Assembly (NCBI GenBank): GCA_002392765.1
Contig: DGHT01000011.1
Coordinates: forward strand, 1-50,107
Direction of reading: 5' to 3'
Length of the DNA: 50,107 nucleotides
Origin: Verrucomicrobia bacterium UBA3841
GTDB taxonomy: Bacteria > Verrucomicrobiota > Kiritimatiellia > RFP12 > UBA1067
Shown piece by piece: positions 22,819 through 31,028 of the stretch (the first letter of the stretch is position 1; the number at the start of each line of letters is the position of its first letter). The notes under the pieces were generated by a model. The model worked only from the letters and a program-made list of their open reading frames with translations. It searched no databases and had not been told where the DNA came from. Position numbers and translations under genes: made by a program.

Positions 22819-23970
22819 ATGGTAAAAGTTTTTGTTTTTATCGATGCGCTCGGCTGGGAGCAGGTCGAGAAATACGATTTCCTGCGCGATCTGCTGCCCA
22901 ACAGGCGCAAGATCGAAATGCAGTTCGGCTACAGTTGCACCGCCATACCCACGATACTGACCGGAAAACGCCCTTCGGAGCACGGACATCTCGCGTTCTA
23001 CGACTACGCACCTGAAAAAAGCCCGTTCGCGAAAATGCGCTTTCTCGCGCCGCTTCTGCGTCCGAAATCGTTCTGGCGCCGCGGCAGGGTGCGCAACCAG
23101 CTCTCGAAGCTGATAAAGAAACTGTACGGATTCACCGGATATTTCCAGCTCTACGGCGTTCCGATCGAGCGGCTCCCGAAACTCGACTACTGCGAGAAGA
23201 CCGATCTTTTCGTTCCGGGCGGACTCGCCCCCGTGAAGAACCTGGCCGACGTCTGGGGCGAACAGGGGCACCGCTATCTCATCTCGAACTGGCGGCTTCC
23301 GGAATCGGAAAACTTCCGCGTCGCGGCGGAAGCGTTCCGCAAAGGGGAGGTGGACCGCGCTTTCGTGTATTCCGCCGCGTTCGACGCGCTGCAGCACGAC
23401 AACGTGGGCAGGGACGTCACGCTTCGCCCGAAGGTCGACAAGTACGCCGAAACCGTGCGCGGACTCCACCGCGCGCTTGTGGAGGGAGGGCGTCCGTTCG
23501 AACTTACGGTGTTCTCCGACCACGGAATGACCCCTCTGCGCGGCACTGTGGACGCTCCCGCCGCGCTTTCGGCGGCCGGACTGGTCTGGGGCGAAGACTA
23601 TGCAAGCGCGATAGATTCGACCATGGCCAGGTTCTGGTGGCTGGACGGCGCGCCGGGGTCGTCGCGCCCTACCGCTGCGGAGGAGAAGGTGAAGAAAGCC
23701 TTCGAGGGGTTCCCCGGGCACTGGCTCACCGAGGAGGAGATGAAGTACCACGGCATCTGGCGCGAAGACTGCAAGTTCGGCGATGCGATATTCCTCGCCG
23801 ACGCCGGGGTGCAGTTCATTCCGAGCGACATGGGCGTGAAGCCACTGAACGGCATGCACGGATTCGACCCGGCGGACAAGGATTCCTGCGCGGCATGGCT
23901 TTCCACGGCGCCGGTGCCGGAATCCGTCAGGCGCGTCTGCGATTATTTTTCGGTGATGACGGAAGAATGA
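22819..23970 (+). CDS. Type I phosphodiesterase/alkaline phosphatase-superfamily protein
   Basis: A 383-residue metal-dependent hydrolase-like protein without signal peptide. Motifs fit the alkaline phosphatase/nucleotide pyrophosphatase fold: FVFIDALG with the first metal Asp, GYSCTAIPTILTGKRPSEHG containing the nucleophile region, AFDALQHD, VFSDHGMTP with the second metal Asp-His, and a final GMHGFDP histidine. It may release or transfer phosphate-linked groups in glycan assembly together with the preceding glycosyltransferase; substrate is unassigned. The start has AAGGAG upstream. The 83 bases after the stop hold an octamer repeat and the ribBA promoter. Confidence 0.8.
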   Translation: MVKVFVFIDALGWEQVEKYDFLRDLLPNRRKIEMQFGYSCTAIPTILTGKRPSEHGHLAFYDYAPEKSPFAKMRFLAPLLRPKSFWRRGRVRNQLSKLIKKLYGFTGYFQLYGVPIERLPKLDYCEKTDLFVPGGLAPVKNLADVWGEQGHRYLISNWRLPESENFRVAAEAFRKGEVDRAFVYSAAFDALQHDNVGRDVTLRPKVDKYAETVRGLHRALVEGGRPFELTVFSDHGMTPLRGTVDAPAALSAAGLVWGEDYASAIDSTMARFWWLDGAPGSSRPTAAEEKVKKAFEGFPGHWLTEEEMKYHGIWREDCKFGDAIFLADAGVQFIPSDMGVKPLNGMHGFDPADKDSCAAWLSTAPVPESVRRVCDYFSVMTEE

Positions 23971-23971
23971 G

Positions 23972-24019
23972 GGATTGAGGAATTGTGAAATCATGAAATT
24001 TCGAAATTGCGGAAATATG
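23972..24019. repeat. Octamer tandem repeat after the phosphodiesterase gene
   Basis: Six degenerate 8-base units (23972, 23980, 23988, 23996, 24004, 24012), the best being AAATTGCG. This is a reverse-complement version of the CCGCAATT octamer at 21819-21858. The two tracts bracket the glycosyltransferase and phosphodiesterase genes in opposite orientation. Confidence 0.75.
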
Positions 24020-24037
24020 GAAAAAATGCCATTTTTT

Positions 24038-24046
24038 TGATATAAT
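24038..24046 (+). promoter_or_regulatory. Extended -10 promoter of ribBA, predicted leaderless
   Basis: TGATATAAT follows a seven-T tract. No -35-like hexamer is seen at 16-18 bases upstream. An AT-rich dyad (AAAAAATGCCATTTTTT, 24021-24037) directly precedes it. Seven bases separate the -10 from the ATG at 24054, so transcription should start at or one base before the start codon. There is no room for an FMN riboswitch. Confidence 0.65.
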
Positions 24047-24053
24047 TTAACGA

Positions 24054-25301
24054 ATGACAGGAGAAAGCAATACCATAATGGACGACAACGGAACTCGAAA
24101 GGAGACAGACCGGGTGTTCGATTCGATTGAAGACTGCGTCGCGGCCTTGAAGCGCGGCGAAATCGTTCTTGTGACGGATGACGCCGATCGCGAGAACGAA
24201 GGCGACTGCATCTGCGCGGCGGAGTTCGCGACCCTTGAGAACGTGAATTTCATGGCCCGGTACGCCCGCGGTCTGATATGCATGCCCATGAGCGGCGAAA
24301 TGTGCCGCCGCCTCGACCTGCCCCAGATGGTGTCCGCCAACACCGACAACCACCAGACGGCTTTCACGGTTTCGATCGACGCGACCGAGACGACTACCGG
24401 GATTTCCGCGGCGGAGCGCTCGGTCACGGCGCTCAAATGCGTTCGCGACGATGCCGCGCCTTCCGGCTTCAGGCGTCCGGGCCACATGTTCCCCCTCATG
24501 GCGCGCGAGGGTGGCGTCCTGAAGCGCGCCGGGCACACGGAGGCGACCGTGGACCTCTGCAGGATCGCCGGTCTCAAGCAGGCCGGGCTTTGCTGCGAGA
24601 TAATGAAAGACGACGGGCAGATGGCGAGGATGGACGATCTCAGGGCCTTCGCCGCCGAACACGGGCTGAAGATGACGAGCGTTGCCGATCTCATAGCCTA
24701 CCGGCGCCGTTTCGACCGTCTTGTCGAGAAGATAGAAGAGGTCGACATGCCCACGGCGTACGGGCATTTCACTCTCAAAATGTACCGCAGCCTCATGTCC
24801 GGGCTCGAACACCTCGCGCTCGTCAAGGGCGACGTGTCGGACGGATCGCCCACTCTCGTCCGCGTCCATTCGGAATGTTTTACGGGAGACGTCCTCGGAA
24901 GCGAACGGTGCGACTGCGGCGACCAGCTCCATACCGCGATGCAGCTTGTCGAACGCGAGGGGCGCGGCGCGATACTGTACATGCGCCAGGAAGGCCGCGG
25001 AATCGGACTTGCCAACAAGCTCCACGCCTACAGGAAGCAGGAGCAGGGCATGGACACCGTAGAGGCGAACATCGCCCTCGGATTCAAGCCCGACCTCAGG
25101 GATTACGGCGAAGGCGCGCAGATGCTCGTCGACATGGGAATCAGGAAACTCAGGCTCATGACGAACAACCCGTGCAAGATAGCGGGGCTGGAGGGCTACG
25201 GAATTGAAATCTGCGAAAGGGTGCCGATAGTCATCCCCGCGAACGGATACGACCGCCGGTATCTTGAAACGAAAAAGAACAAGATGGGGCACCTGCTATG
25301 A
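24054..25301 (+). CDS. ribBA: Bifunctional DHBP synthase/GTP cyclohydrolase II
   Basis: Supplies both precursors of riboflavin. The N-terminal RibB domain (about 20-220) converts ribulose-5-phosphate to dihydroxybutanone phosphate and shows TDDADRENEGD (41-51) and the RPGHMFPL and AGHTEA motifs. The C-terminal RibA domain opens GTP; its zinc site is Cys275, Cys286 and Cys288 (CFTGDVLGSERCDCG), and MRQEGRGIGL plus LMTNNP are present. Start 24054 matches the predicted leaderless transcript. ATG 24078 is the alternative, with AGGAGA about 14 bases upstream. gpsA overlaps its stop. No other rib genes are nearby. Confidence 0.95.
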   Translation: MTGESNTIMDDNGTRKETDRVFDSIEDCVAALKRGEIVLVTDDADRENEGDCICAAEFATLENVNFMARYARGLICMPMSGEMCRRLDLPQMVSANTDNHQTAFTVSIDATETTTGISAAERSVTALKCVRDDAAPSGFRRPGHMFPLMAREGGVLKRAGHTEATVDLCRIAGLKQAGLCCEIMKDDGQMARMDDLRAFAAEHGLKMTSVADLIAYRRRFDRLVEKIEEVDMPTAYGHFTLKMYRSLMSGLEHLALVKGDVSDGSPTLVRVHSECFTGDVLGSERCDCGDQLHTAMQLVEREGRGAILYMRQEGRGIGLANKLHAYRKQEQGMDTVEANIALGFKPDLRDYGEGAQMLVDMGIRKLRLMTNNPCKIAGLEGYGIEICERVPIVIPANGYDRRYLETKKNKMGHLL

Positions 25302-26284
25302 AGATTGCCATAATCGGAGACGGCGGATGGGGTACCGCGAACGCGCTGCTTCTGTCCGGGTACGGACACGACACGACGATATGGGGGGCGTTCCCGGACT
25401 ACGTCGAGGAGCAGCGCCGCACGAGGCGCAACGAGAGGTTTCTGAAGGGTGTCGAGATCCCGCAGGCGATACGGTATACCGCTTCGCCCGCAGAGGCGGT
25501 GGACGGTGCCGATGTCGTCGTGCTCGCGCCTCCGTCGAAATACTACGAAGACGTCGCGTCGAAATTCGCCGGACTCGTCCCTGACGGCGCTCTGGTCGTT
25601 TCGCTCACCAAGGGGCTTTGCGAAAAGACGGAGCGGCGCATGACGGAGATAGCGTCCTCGGTTCTGGGAATCGAGAATGTCGTGGCGCTCGCAGGTCCGA
25701 CGCACGCCGAGGAGGTGGCCGCCGGCATGCCCACCACGATCGTGGCGGCCTGCCGCGACGTCGAAAAGGCTCGCAGGGTGCAGAAGATATGGTCCGGACC
25801 CAAAATGCGCGTGTACACGTCGGACGATCCGGCCGGCGTGGAAATCGGCGGGACGGTCAAGAACGTGATCGCGATAGCGGTCGGCTGCTCCGACGGCATG
25901 GGCTTCGGCGACAACGCGCGCGCCGCGCTCATAACGCGCGGTCTTGCGGAGATGAAACGCTTCGTCCTCGCCTACGGCGGCAAGCCCGAGACGCTCTCCG
26001 GCCTCGCCGGGGTCGGCGATCTCATCGTCACGTGCACTTCGGTCCATTCGCGCAACCATTCGGTCGGCGAACGCCTTGGCAGGGGCGAGAAGATCGGGGC
26101 GATACTCTCGTCCATGCAGATGGTCGCCGAAGGCGTGTGGAATTCGCGCATAGTGCACGCCCTGTCGCGTTCGCTCGGCGTCGAGATGCCGATATGCGAT
26201 CTGGTGTACGCGCTCTGCTACGAAGATTTCGACGCATCGAAGGCGGTGGATGCGATTATGTCAAGGGAACTCAAGAGCGAGTGA
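25298..26284 (+). CDS. gpsA: Glycerol-3-phosphate dehydrogenase [NAD(P)+]
   Basis: Reduces dihydroxyacetone phosphate to sn-glycerol-3-phosphate for phospholipids. The 328-residue protein has the Rossmann loop IGDGGWGTA (6-14), the LTKGL motif, AGPTHAEEVAAGMPTT, and the catalytic-lysine region GGTVKNVIAIAVG followed by NARAALITRGLAEM and LAGVGDLIVTC. Length is normal. The ATG overlaps the ribBA TGA. Confidence 0.96.
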   Translation: MKIAIIGDGGWGTANALLLSGYGHDTTIWGAFPDYVEEQRRTRRNERFLKGVEIPQAIRYTASPAEAVDGADVVVLAPPSKYYEDVASKFAGLVPDGALVVSLTKGLCEKTERRMTEIASSVLGIENVVALAGPTHAEEVAAGMPTTIVAACRDVEKARRVQKIWSGPKMRVYTSDDPAGVEIGGTVKNVIAIAVGCSDGMGFGDNARAALITRGLAEMKRFVLAYGGKPETLSGLAGVGDLIVTCTSVHSRNHSVGERLGRGEKIGAILSSMQMVAEGVWNSRIVHALSRSLGVEMPICDLVYALCYEDFDASKAVDAIMSRELKSE

Positions 26285-26308
26285 CTGCGCTCCGGAAGGG
26301 AAAACAAC

Positions 26309-28066
26309 ATGGAAAAGAGCGAATCCGACACCTCAAGGCATTTTCTGAGGCAGTGGATCGAAAAAGACGTGGCGGAGGGCAGGACGGGCGGCAAGGTCGT
26401 CACGCGTTTCCCGCCCGAACCGAACGGCTACATACACATCGGACACGCGAAAGCGGTGTGCGTCGATTTCGGCATGGCCGCGCTGTTCGGCGGCGAGTGC
26501 CATTTGAGGCTAGACGACACCAATCCGGCCAAGGAGTCGGACGAATACGCCGAGAACATAAAGAAGGACATCAACTGGCTCGGTTTCCAGTGGAGCGGAG
26601 ATGGCGACGGCAAGGAGCCCGGATTCTACAACGCGTCGAACATGTTCGACAGGATGTACGCGATAGCGGAGGAGTTGATCCGCCGCGGACAGGCGTACTG
26701 CTGCAACCTGACGCAGGACGAGTGGAAGGAGTACCGCGGCGTTCCCGACAAGCCCGGACGCCCGTCCCCGTCGCGCGACACTGCGCCGGAGCGCAATCTG
26801 AAGATATTCCGCGAGATGCGCGACGGAAAATACGCCGACGGCGAATGGTGCCTGCGCGCGAAGATAGACATGGCCTCGCCGAACATCCATTTCCGCGACC
26901 CCGTTCTCTACCGCATACGCCACGTGCCGCACTACCATCTCGGCGACAAGTGGTGCATATATCCGATGTACGATTTCGCCCATCCGATAGAGGATGCGCT
27001 GGAGGGCGTGACCCACTCGATGTGCACGCTCGAGTTCGAGGTGCACCGTCCGCTGTACGACTGGGTCGTGGACCGCATGGACGAGCAAGGGCTTCTCCCT
27101 GTCAGAAACGGCGTGAAGATAAGGACGCAGCAGCGCGAATTCGCGCGCCTGAACATAACGTACACGGTGATGTCCAAGCGCCTTCTGCTCCAGCTCGTCA
27201 CCGAAGGGCGCGTGGCCGGATGGGACGATCCGCGCATGCCCACCGTGTGCGGGATGCGCCGCCGCGGCTACACCCCCGGCGCGATCCGCGAGTTCTGCGA
27301 GCGCATAGGCGTGTCCAAATTCGAAAGCGAGAGCGACCCCGCGCTTCTTGAATGGTGCGTGCGCGAGGAACTGAACAAAACCGCCGCGCGCCGGATGGCC
27401 GTCCTCGATCCGGTGAAAGTCGTGATAGAGAATTGGGGAACGGGGAACGGGGAACAGGGGACGGGGAGCGGGGCGCGGGAGGTCGAGCTTCCGAACAATC
27501 CGCTCGACGAATCGGCGGGAACGCGGAAAATCCCGTTCGGGCGCGAGATATGGATAGACCGTTCCGATTTCATGGAAGTCCCGGAGAAGAAGTTCTTCAG
27601 AATGGCGCCCGGACAGGAAGTGCGCCTGAGGGGGGCGTGCATATTCAAGTGCACCGGCTGCGTGAAGGACGCTTCCGGCAGGGTCGTCGAGATCCGCGGA
27701 ACCTGGGACGAGGGATCCTGGGGCGGCAACGCGCCCGACGGACGCAAGGTGAAGGGCACGATCCACTGGGTGGACGCGGCGACCGGAGTCAAGGCGGAGT
27801 TCCGTCTGTACGAAAAGCTCTTCACGGAGCCAGATCCGCTCAAGAACGGTCCGGACGGTTTTCTCGAGTTCCTGAACCCCGATTCCGCAAAGACCGTCGA
27901 GGGGTACGTCGAGCCGTCGCTCGCGTCGTGCGCCCGCGAAGAGCGCTTCCAGTTCGAGCGCACCGGGTATTTCGTCGCGGACGCCAGGGATCACAATCCC
28001 GCGGCGCCCGTGTTCAACAGGATAGTCGTTTTGAAAGATTCCTACAAACCGGGAGAAAAGCAATGA
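26309..28066 (+). CDS. glnS: Glutaminyl-tRNA synthetase with in-frame repeat insert
   Basis: Charges tRNA-Gln directly. The 585-residue class I enzyme has HIGH at 43-46 in PPEPNGYIHIGHAKA, the LRLDDTNP motif, and a KMSKS equivalent VMSKR at about 287-291. Its C-terminal beta-barrel anticodon domains (EIWIDRSDF, DGRKVKGTIHWV, FQFERTGYFVAD) are closer to GlnRS than GluRS. Compared from memory with E. coli GlnRS, the loop after KVVIEN carries an extra Gly-rich stretch (NGEQGTGSGARE, about 376-390) encoded by 7-base tandem repeats. This lies between the catalytic and anticodon-binding parts and leaves core motifs intact. Its TGA overlaps the trpS ATG. Confidence 0.95.
   Translation: MEKSESDTSRHFLRQWIEKDVAEGRTGGKVVTRFPPEPNGYIHIGHAKAVCVDFGMAALFGGECHLRLDDTNPAKESDEYAENIKKDINWLGFQWSGDGDGKEPGFYNASNMFDRMYAIAEELIRRGQAYCCNLTQDEWKEYRGVPDKPGRPSPSRDTAPERNLKIFREMRDGKYADGEWCLRAKIDMASPNIHFRDPVLYRIRHVPHYHLGDKWCIYPMYDFAHPIEDALEGVTHSMCTLEFEVHRPLYDWVVDRMDEQGLLPVRNGVKIRTQQREFARLNITYTVMSKRLLLQLVTEGRVAGWDDPRMPTVCGMRRRGYTPGAIREFCERIGVSKFESESDPALLEWCVREELNKTAARRMAVLDPVKVVIENWGTGNGEQGTGSGAREVELPNNPLDESAGTRKIPFGREIWIDRSDFMEVPEKKFFRMAPGQEVRLRGACIFKCTGCVKDASGRVVEIRGTWDEGSWGGNAPDGRKVKGTIHWVDAATGVKAEFRLYEKLFTEPDPLKNGPDGFLEFLNPDSAKTVEGYVEPSLASCAREERFQFERTGYFVADARDHNPAAPVFNRIVVLKDSYKPGEKQ
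27435..27479. repeat. In-frame heptamer tandem repeat in glnS
   Basis: Six 7-base units plus a partial one: GGGGAAC three times (27435, 27442, 27449), then AGGGGAC, GGGGAGC, GGGGCGC. They encode the Gly-rich insert of the glutaminyl-tRNA synthetase. The same heptamer family occurs at 35211-35241 in the metalloprotease gene. Confidence 0.88.
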
Positions 28067-29016
28067 GAATCCTGACAGGCATACAGCCGTCCGGCAAGCT
28101 CCACTGGGGCAACTACTTCGGCGCGATGAAATCGATGTTCGACCTTCAGGACAAGGGCGACAATTTCATGTTCATCGCCAACTACCACGCCATGACGACG
28201 GTCCGCGACGGCAGGACTTTGAGGGCGGCGACGCGGGACGTCGCGCTCGACTACCTCGCCTGCGGACTCGACCCCGCGAAGACGACGGTCTACCGGCAGA
28301 GCGACGTTCCCGAGGTCCAGGAGCTGGCCTGGTACCTTTCGTGTCTGACGCCGATGGGCCTTCTCGAGCGCTGCCACAGCTACAAGGACAAGATGGCGCA
28401 CGGCTTCGAGGCCACGCACGGCCTTTTCGCGTATCCCGTCCTGATGGCCGCCGACATACTGATAATGAACGCGGATCTCGTGCCGGTAGGCAAGGACCAG
28501 AAGCAGCATCTCGAAGTGACGCGCGACCTGGCGCAGAAGTTCGACAACGCCTACGGCGAAATCTTCAAGCTTCCGGACGCGTACATCCCAGAGACCGTGG
28601 CCACGATCCCCGGGACCGACGGACAGAAGATGTCCAAGAGCTACCACAACACGATCGAGCTTTTCGACCCGTCCGCCAAGAAGAAGATCATGTCCATCGT
28701 CACCGACTCCAAGACGATGGAGGAGCCGAAGGAGCCCGAGGGCAACTCGATTTTCGAGATGTACAAACTCTTCGCGACGAAGGAGGAGGCGGAGACGATG
28801 GCCGCGAACTTCCGCGCCGGCAACTACGGCTACGGGAGCGCGAAGAAGGAACTCCTCGCGGCCTACAGGCGCCTTTTCGATCCGTTCCGCGAAAGACGCG
28901 AGACGCTCGCCAAAGATCCGTCGATGCTCGAGGACATCATGCGCGACGGAGCGGCGCGCGCGCGCAGGGCGGCCGCGGCGCAGATGGAAAAAGTGCGGCA
29001 GGCGGTCGGCATTTGA
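28063..29016 (+). CDS. trpS: Tryptophanyl-tRNA synthetase
   Basis: Charges tRNA-Trp. The 317-residue class I enzyme starts TGIQPSGKLHWGN, where HWGN (14-17) is the HIGH equivalent. It has MAADILIMNADLVPVGKDQ and the KMSKS loop GQKMSKS (187-193). Normal length for the bacterial family. The start overlaps the glnS stop (ATGA), and uvrB follows five bases after its stop. Confidence 0.96.
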   Translation: MRILTGIQPSGKLHWGNYFGAMKSMFDLQDKGDNFMFIANYHAMTTVRDGRTLRAATRDVALDYLACGLDPAKTTVYRQSDVPEVQELAWYLSCLTPMGLLERCHSYKDKMAHGFEATHGLFAYPVLMAADILIMNADLVPVGKDQKQHLEVTRDLAQKFDNAYGEIFKLPDAYIPETVATIPGTDGQKMSKSYHNTIELFDPSAKKKIMSIVTDSKTMEEPKEPEGNSIFEMYKLFATKEEAETMAANFRAGNYGYGSAKKELLAAYRRLFDPFRERRETLAKDPSMLEDIMRDGAARARRAAAAQMEKVRQAVGI

Positions 29017-29021
29017 CGGAT

Positions 29022-31028
29022 ATGGGACGGAGTCTCTTCAAACTGAAAAGCGATTTCAGGCCTACGGGCGACCAGCCTGCGGCCGTGGACGCGCTGTTGA
29101 AGGGGCTCGGGCGCGGCGAACGCGATCTTGTCCTCAAGGGCGTCACCGGCAGCGGCAAGACGTTCACGATGGCGAATCTGATCGCCGCGTGGAACAGGCC
29201 GACGCTCGTGCTGTCGCACAACAAGACGCTCGCCGCGCAGCTTTTCACGGAACTGAAGGGCTTCTTCCCCGACAACGCCGTGGAGTATTTCATATCCTAC
29301 TACGACTACTACCAGCCGGAGGCGTACATACCGCAGACCGACACGTACATCGAGAAGGACGCGTCGATCAACCAGGAGATAGAGCGCTACAGGCTCGCCG
29401 CCACGAACGCCCTGATAGCGCGCGAAGACGTGATAGTGGTGGCGTCCGTAAGCTGCATATACGGCCTTGGGGAAAGCGACGAATACCGCGATCTCGCGAT
29501 CAGGATCACGGCCGGCGAGGGCGGCACGTCGCGCAGCGACGCGATAGCCCGCCTCGTCGAAGCGCAGTACGCCAGGAACGATTTCGATTTCTCCCCCGGC
29601 ACGTTCCGCGCAAGGGGCGACACGCTCGACGTTTTCCCCGCCTACGAGACGAAGGCCGTGCGCATAGAGTTTTTCGGCGACGAGGTCGATTCTATCTGCG
29701 AACTCGATCCGCTTACAGGCAGGCGCGGCGCGAAAATGCCGGCGGTGGTCATAACCCCCGCGAAGCAGTTCGTCCTGGGGAAGGACAAGTTCGAGGCCGC
29801 TTTCGCGCGCATACGCCGGGAACTCGACGAACGCCTGGAATGGTTCTCCTCGAAGGGCAAGCTGCTGGAGGCCCAGAGACTGAGGGAGCGCACGGAATAC
29901 GACATCGAAATGATGCGCGAGCTCGGCTACTGCAACGGGATAGAGAATTATTCGAGGCCGCTTTCCGGCCGCCCGGCGGGATCGCCGCCGGAATGCCTCA
30001 TCGACTATTTTCCGGACGATTTCCTGACGATCGTGGACGAAAGCCACGTGTCCGTTCCGCAGATACGCGCGATGTACAACGGCGACCAGGCGAGAAAGTC
30101 CAAGCTCGTCGAATACGGTTTCCGCCTCCCCAGCGCGAAGGACAACAGACCTCTCACGTTCGAAGAGTTCAACAAAAAGGTCCCCAGGATCGTGTACGCT
30201 TCCGCAACGCCTGCGGAATACGAGCTTTCGCTGTCGAAGACGGTCGCCGAGCAGGTCATACGTCCGACGGGCCTGCTGGATCCAGAGGTCGAGATGCGTC
30301 CCCTGGAGAACCAGGTGGACGACCTTCTCGGGGAGATACGCAAAACCGCCGCGAAAGGCGACAGGGTTTTCGTGACGACTCTCACCAAGCGCTCGGCAGA
30401 GGATTTGACAAGGTATCTCCACGACCTCGACGTGCGCGTCGAGTACCTGCACAGCGACATCGACGCCATCGAGCGCGTCGAAATCCTCCACCGCCTGCGC
30501 AAGGGGGAGTTCGACGTGCTTGTCGGGATCAACCTTTTGAGGGAGGGGCTCGATCTCCCGGAGGTCGCGCTCGTCGCGATACTGGACGCCGACAAGGAAG
30601 GCTTTCTCCGTTCGGCGACGTCGCTGATACAGACTGCGGGCCGCGCCGCGAGACATGTAGACGGGAGGGTGATCCTTTACGCGGACCGCAAGACGGACGC
30701 GATCCGCGAACTGCTGTCGGTGACGAAGCGCCACAGGGCGAAACAGGCCGCCTACAACAAAGAGAACGGGATCGTGCCGCATCCGGCGAAGCGCAAGAGC
30801 GACGAGACTGCATACGTGTTCAGGGCGGCGAAGGACGCGCCGGCCGCGCCGGCCGCGGCGGATGCCGACCGCGAGCAGGTTCTCGAAGAGCTTACGGCTG
30901 AAATGCTGAAGGCGGCAGACGATCTTGAATTCGAGCGCGCGGCGTATCTGCGCGACCAGATCGCGAAACTGCGCGGCGAAGACGGGAAGAAAGAGCGCCC
31001 GCGAAAGAGGAAAGGGAAGTCCAGATGA
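29022..31028 (+). CDS. uvrB: Excinuclease ABC subunit B
   Basis: The helicase-like damage-verification subunit of nucleotide excision repair, 668 residues. Walker A is GVTGSGKT (40-47). The beta-hairpin region has EYFISYYDYYQPEAY, motif II is TIVDESHVSVPQ, and motifs V/VI are LREGLDLPEVALVAILDAD and QTAGRAARH. A C-terminal UVR domain (LEFERAAYLRDQIAKLR) binds UvrC/UvrA. ATG 29022 is favoured; an in-frame TTG at 29013 overlaps the trpS stop and is the alternative. No strong ribosome site is visible, so coupling to trpS is likely. Its TGA overlaps the aroC-aroB ATG. Confidence 0.96.
   Translation: MGRSLFKLKSDFRPTGDQPAAVDALLKGLGRGERDLVLKGVTGSGKTFTMANLIAAWNRPTLVLSHNKTLAAQLFTELKGFFPDNAVEYFISYYDYYQPEAYIPQTDTYIEKDASINQEIERYRLAATNALIAREDVIVVASVSCIYGLGESDEYRDLAIRITAGEGGTSRSDAIARLVEAQYARNDFDFSPGTFRARGDTLDVFPAYETKAVRIEFFGDEVDSICELDPLTGRRGAKMPAVVITPAKQFVLGKDKFEAAFARIRRELDERLEWFSSKGKLLEAQRLRERTEYDIEMMRELGYCNGIENYSRPLSGRPAGSPPECLIDYFPDDFLTIVDESHVSVPQIRAMYNGDQARKSKLVEYGFRLPSAKDNRPLTFEEFNKKVPRIVYASATPAEYELSLSKTVAEQVIRPTGLLDPEVEMRPLENQVDDLLGEIRKTAAKGDRVFVTTLTKRSAEDLTRYLHDLDVRVEYLHSDIDAIERVEILHRLRKGEFDVLVGINLLREGLDLPEVALVAILDADKEGFLRSATSLIQTAGRAARHVDGRVILYADRKTDAIRELLSVTKRHRAKQAAYNKENGIVPHPAKRKSDETAYVFRAAKDAPAAPAAADADREQVLEELTAEMLKAADDLEFERAAYLRDQIAKLRGEDGKKERPRKRKGKSR

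Noticed and set aside
23971..24053. FMN riboswitch before ribBA
   Set aside because: Only 83 bases, mostly octamer repeat and promoter; none of the conserved RFN-element helices can be drawn.
28863..30782. A 639-residue minus-strand open frame
   Set aside because: Antisense to uvrB, which has all helicase motifs; the frame shows no domain or ribosome site.
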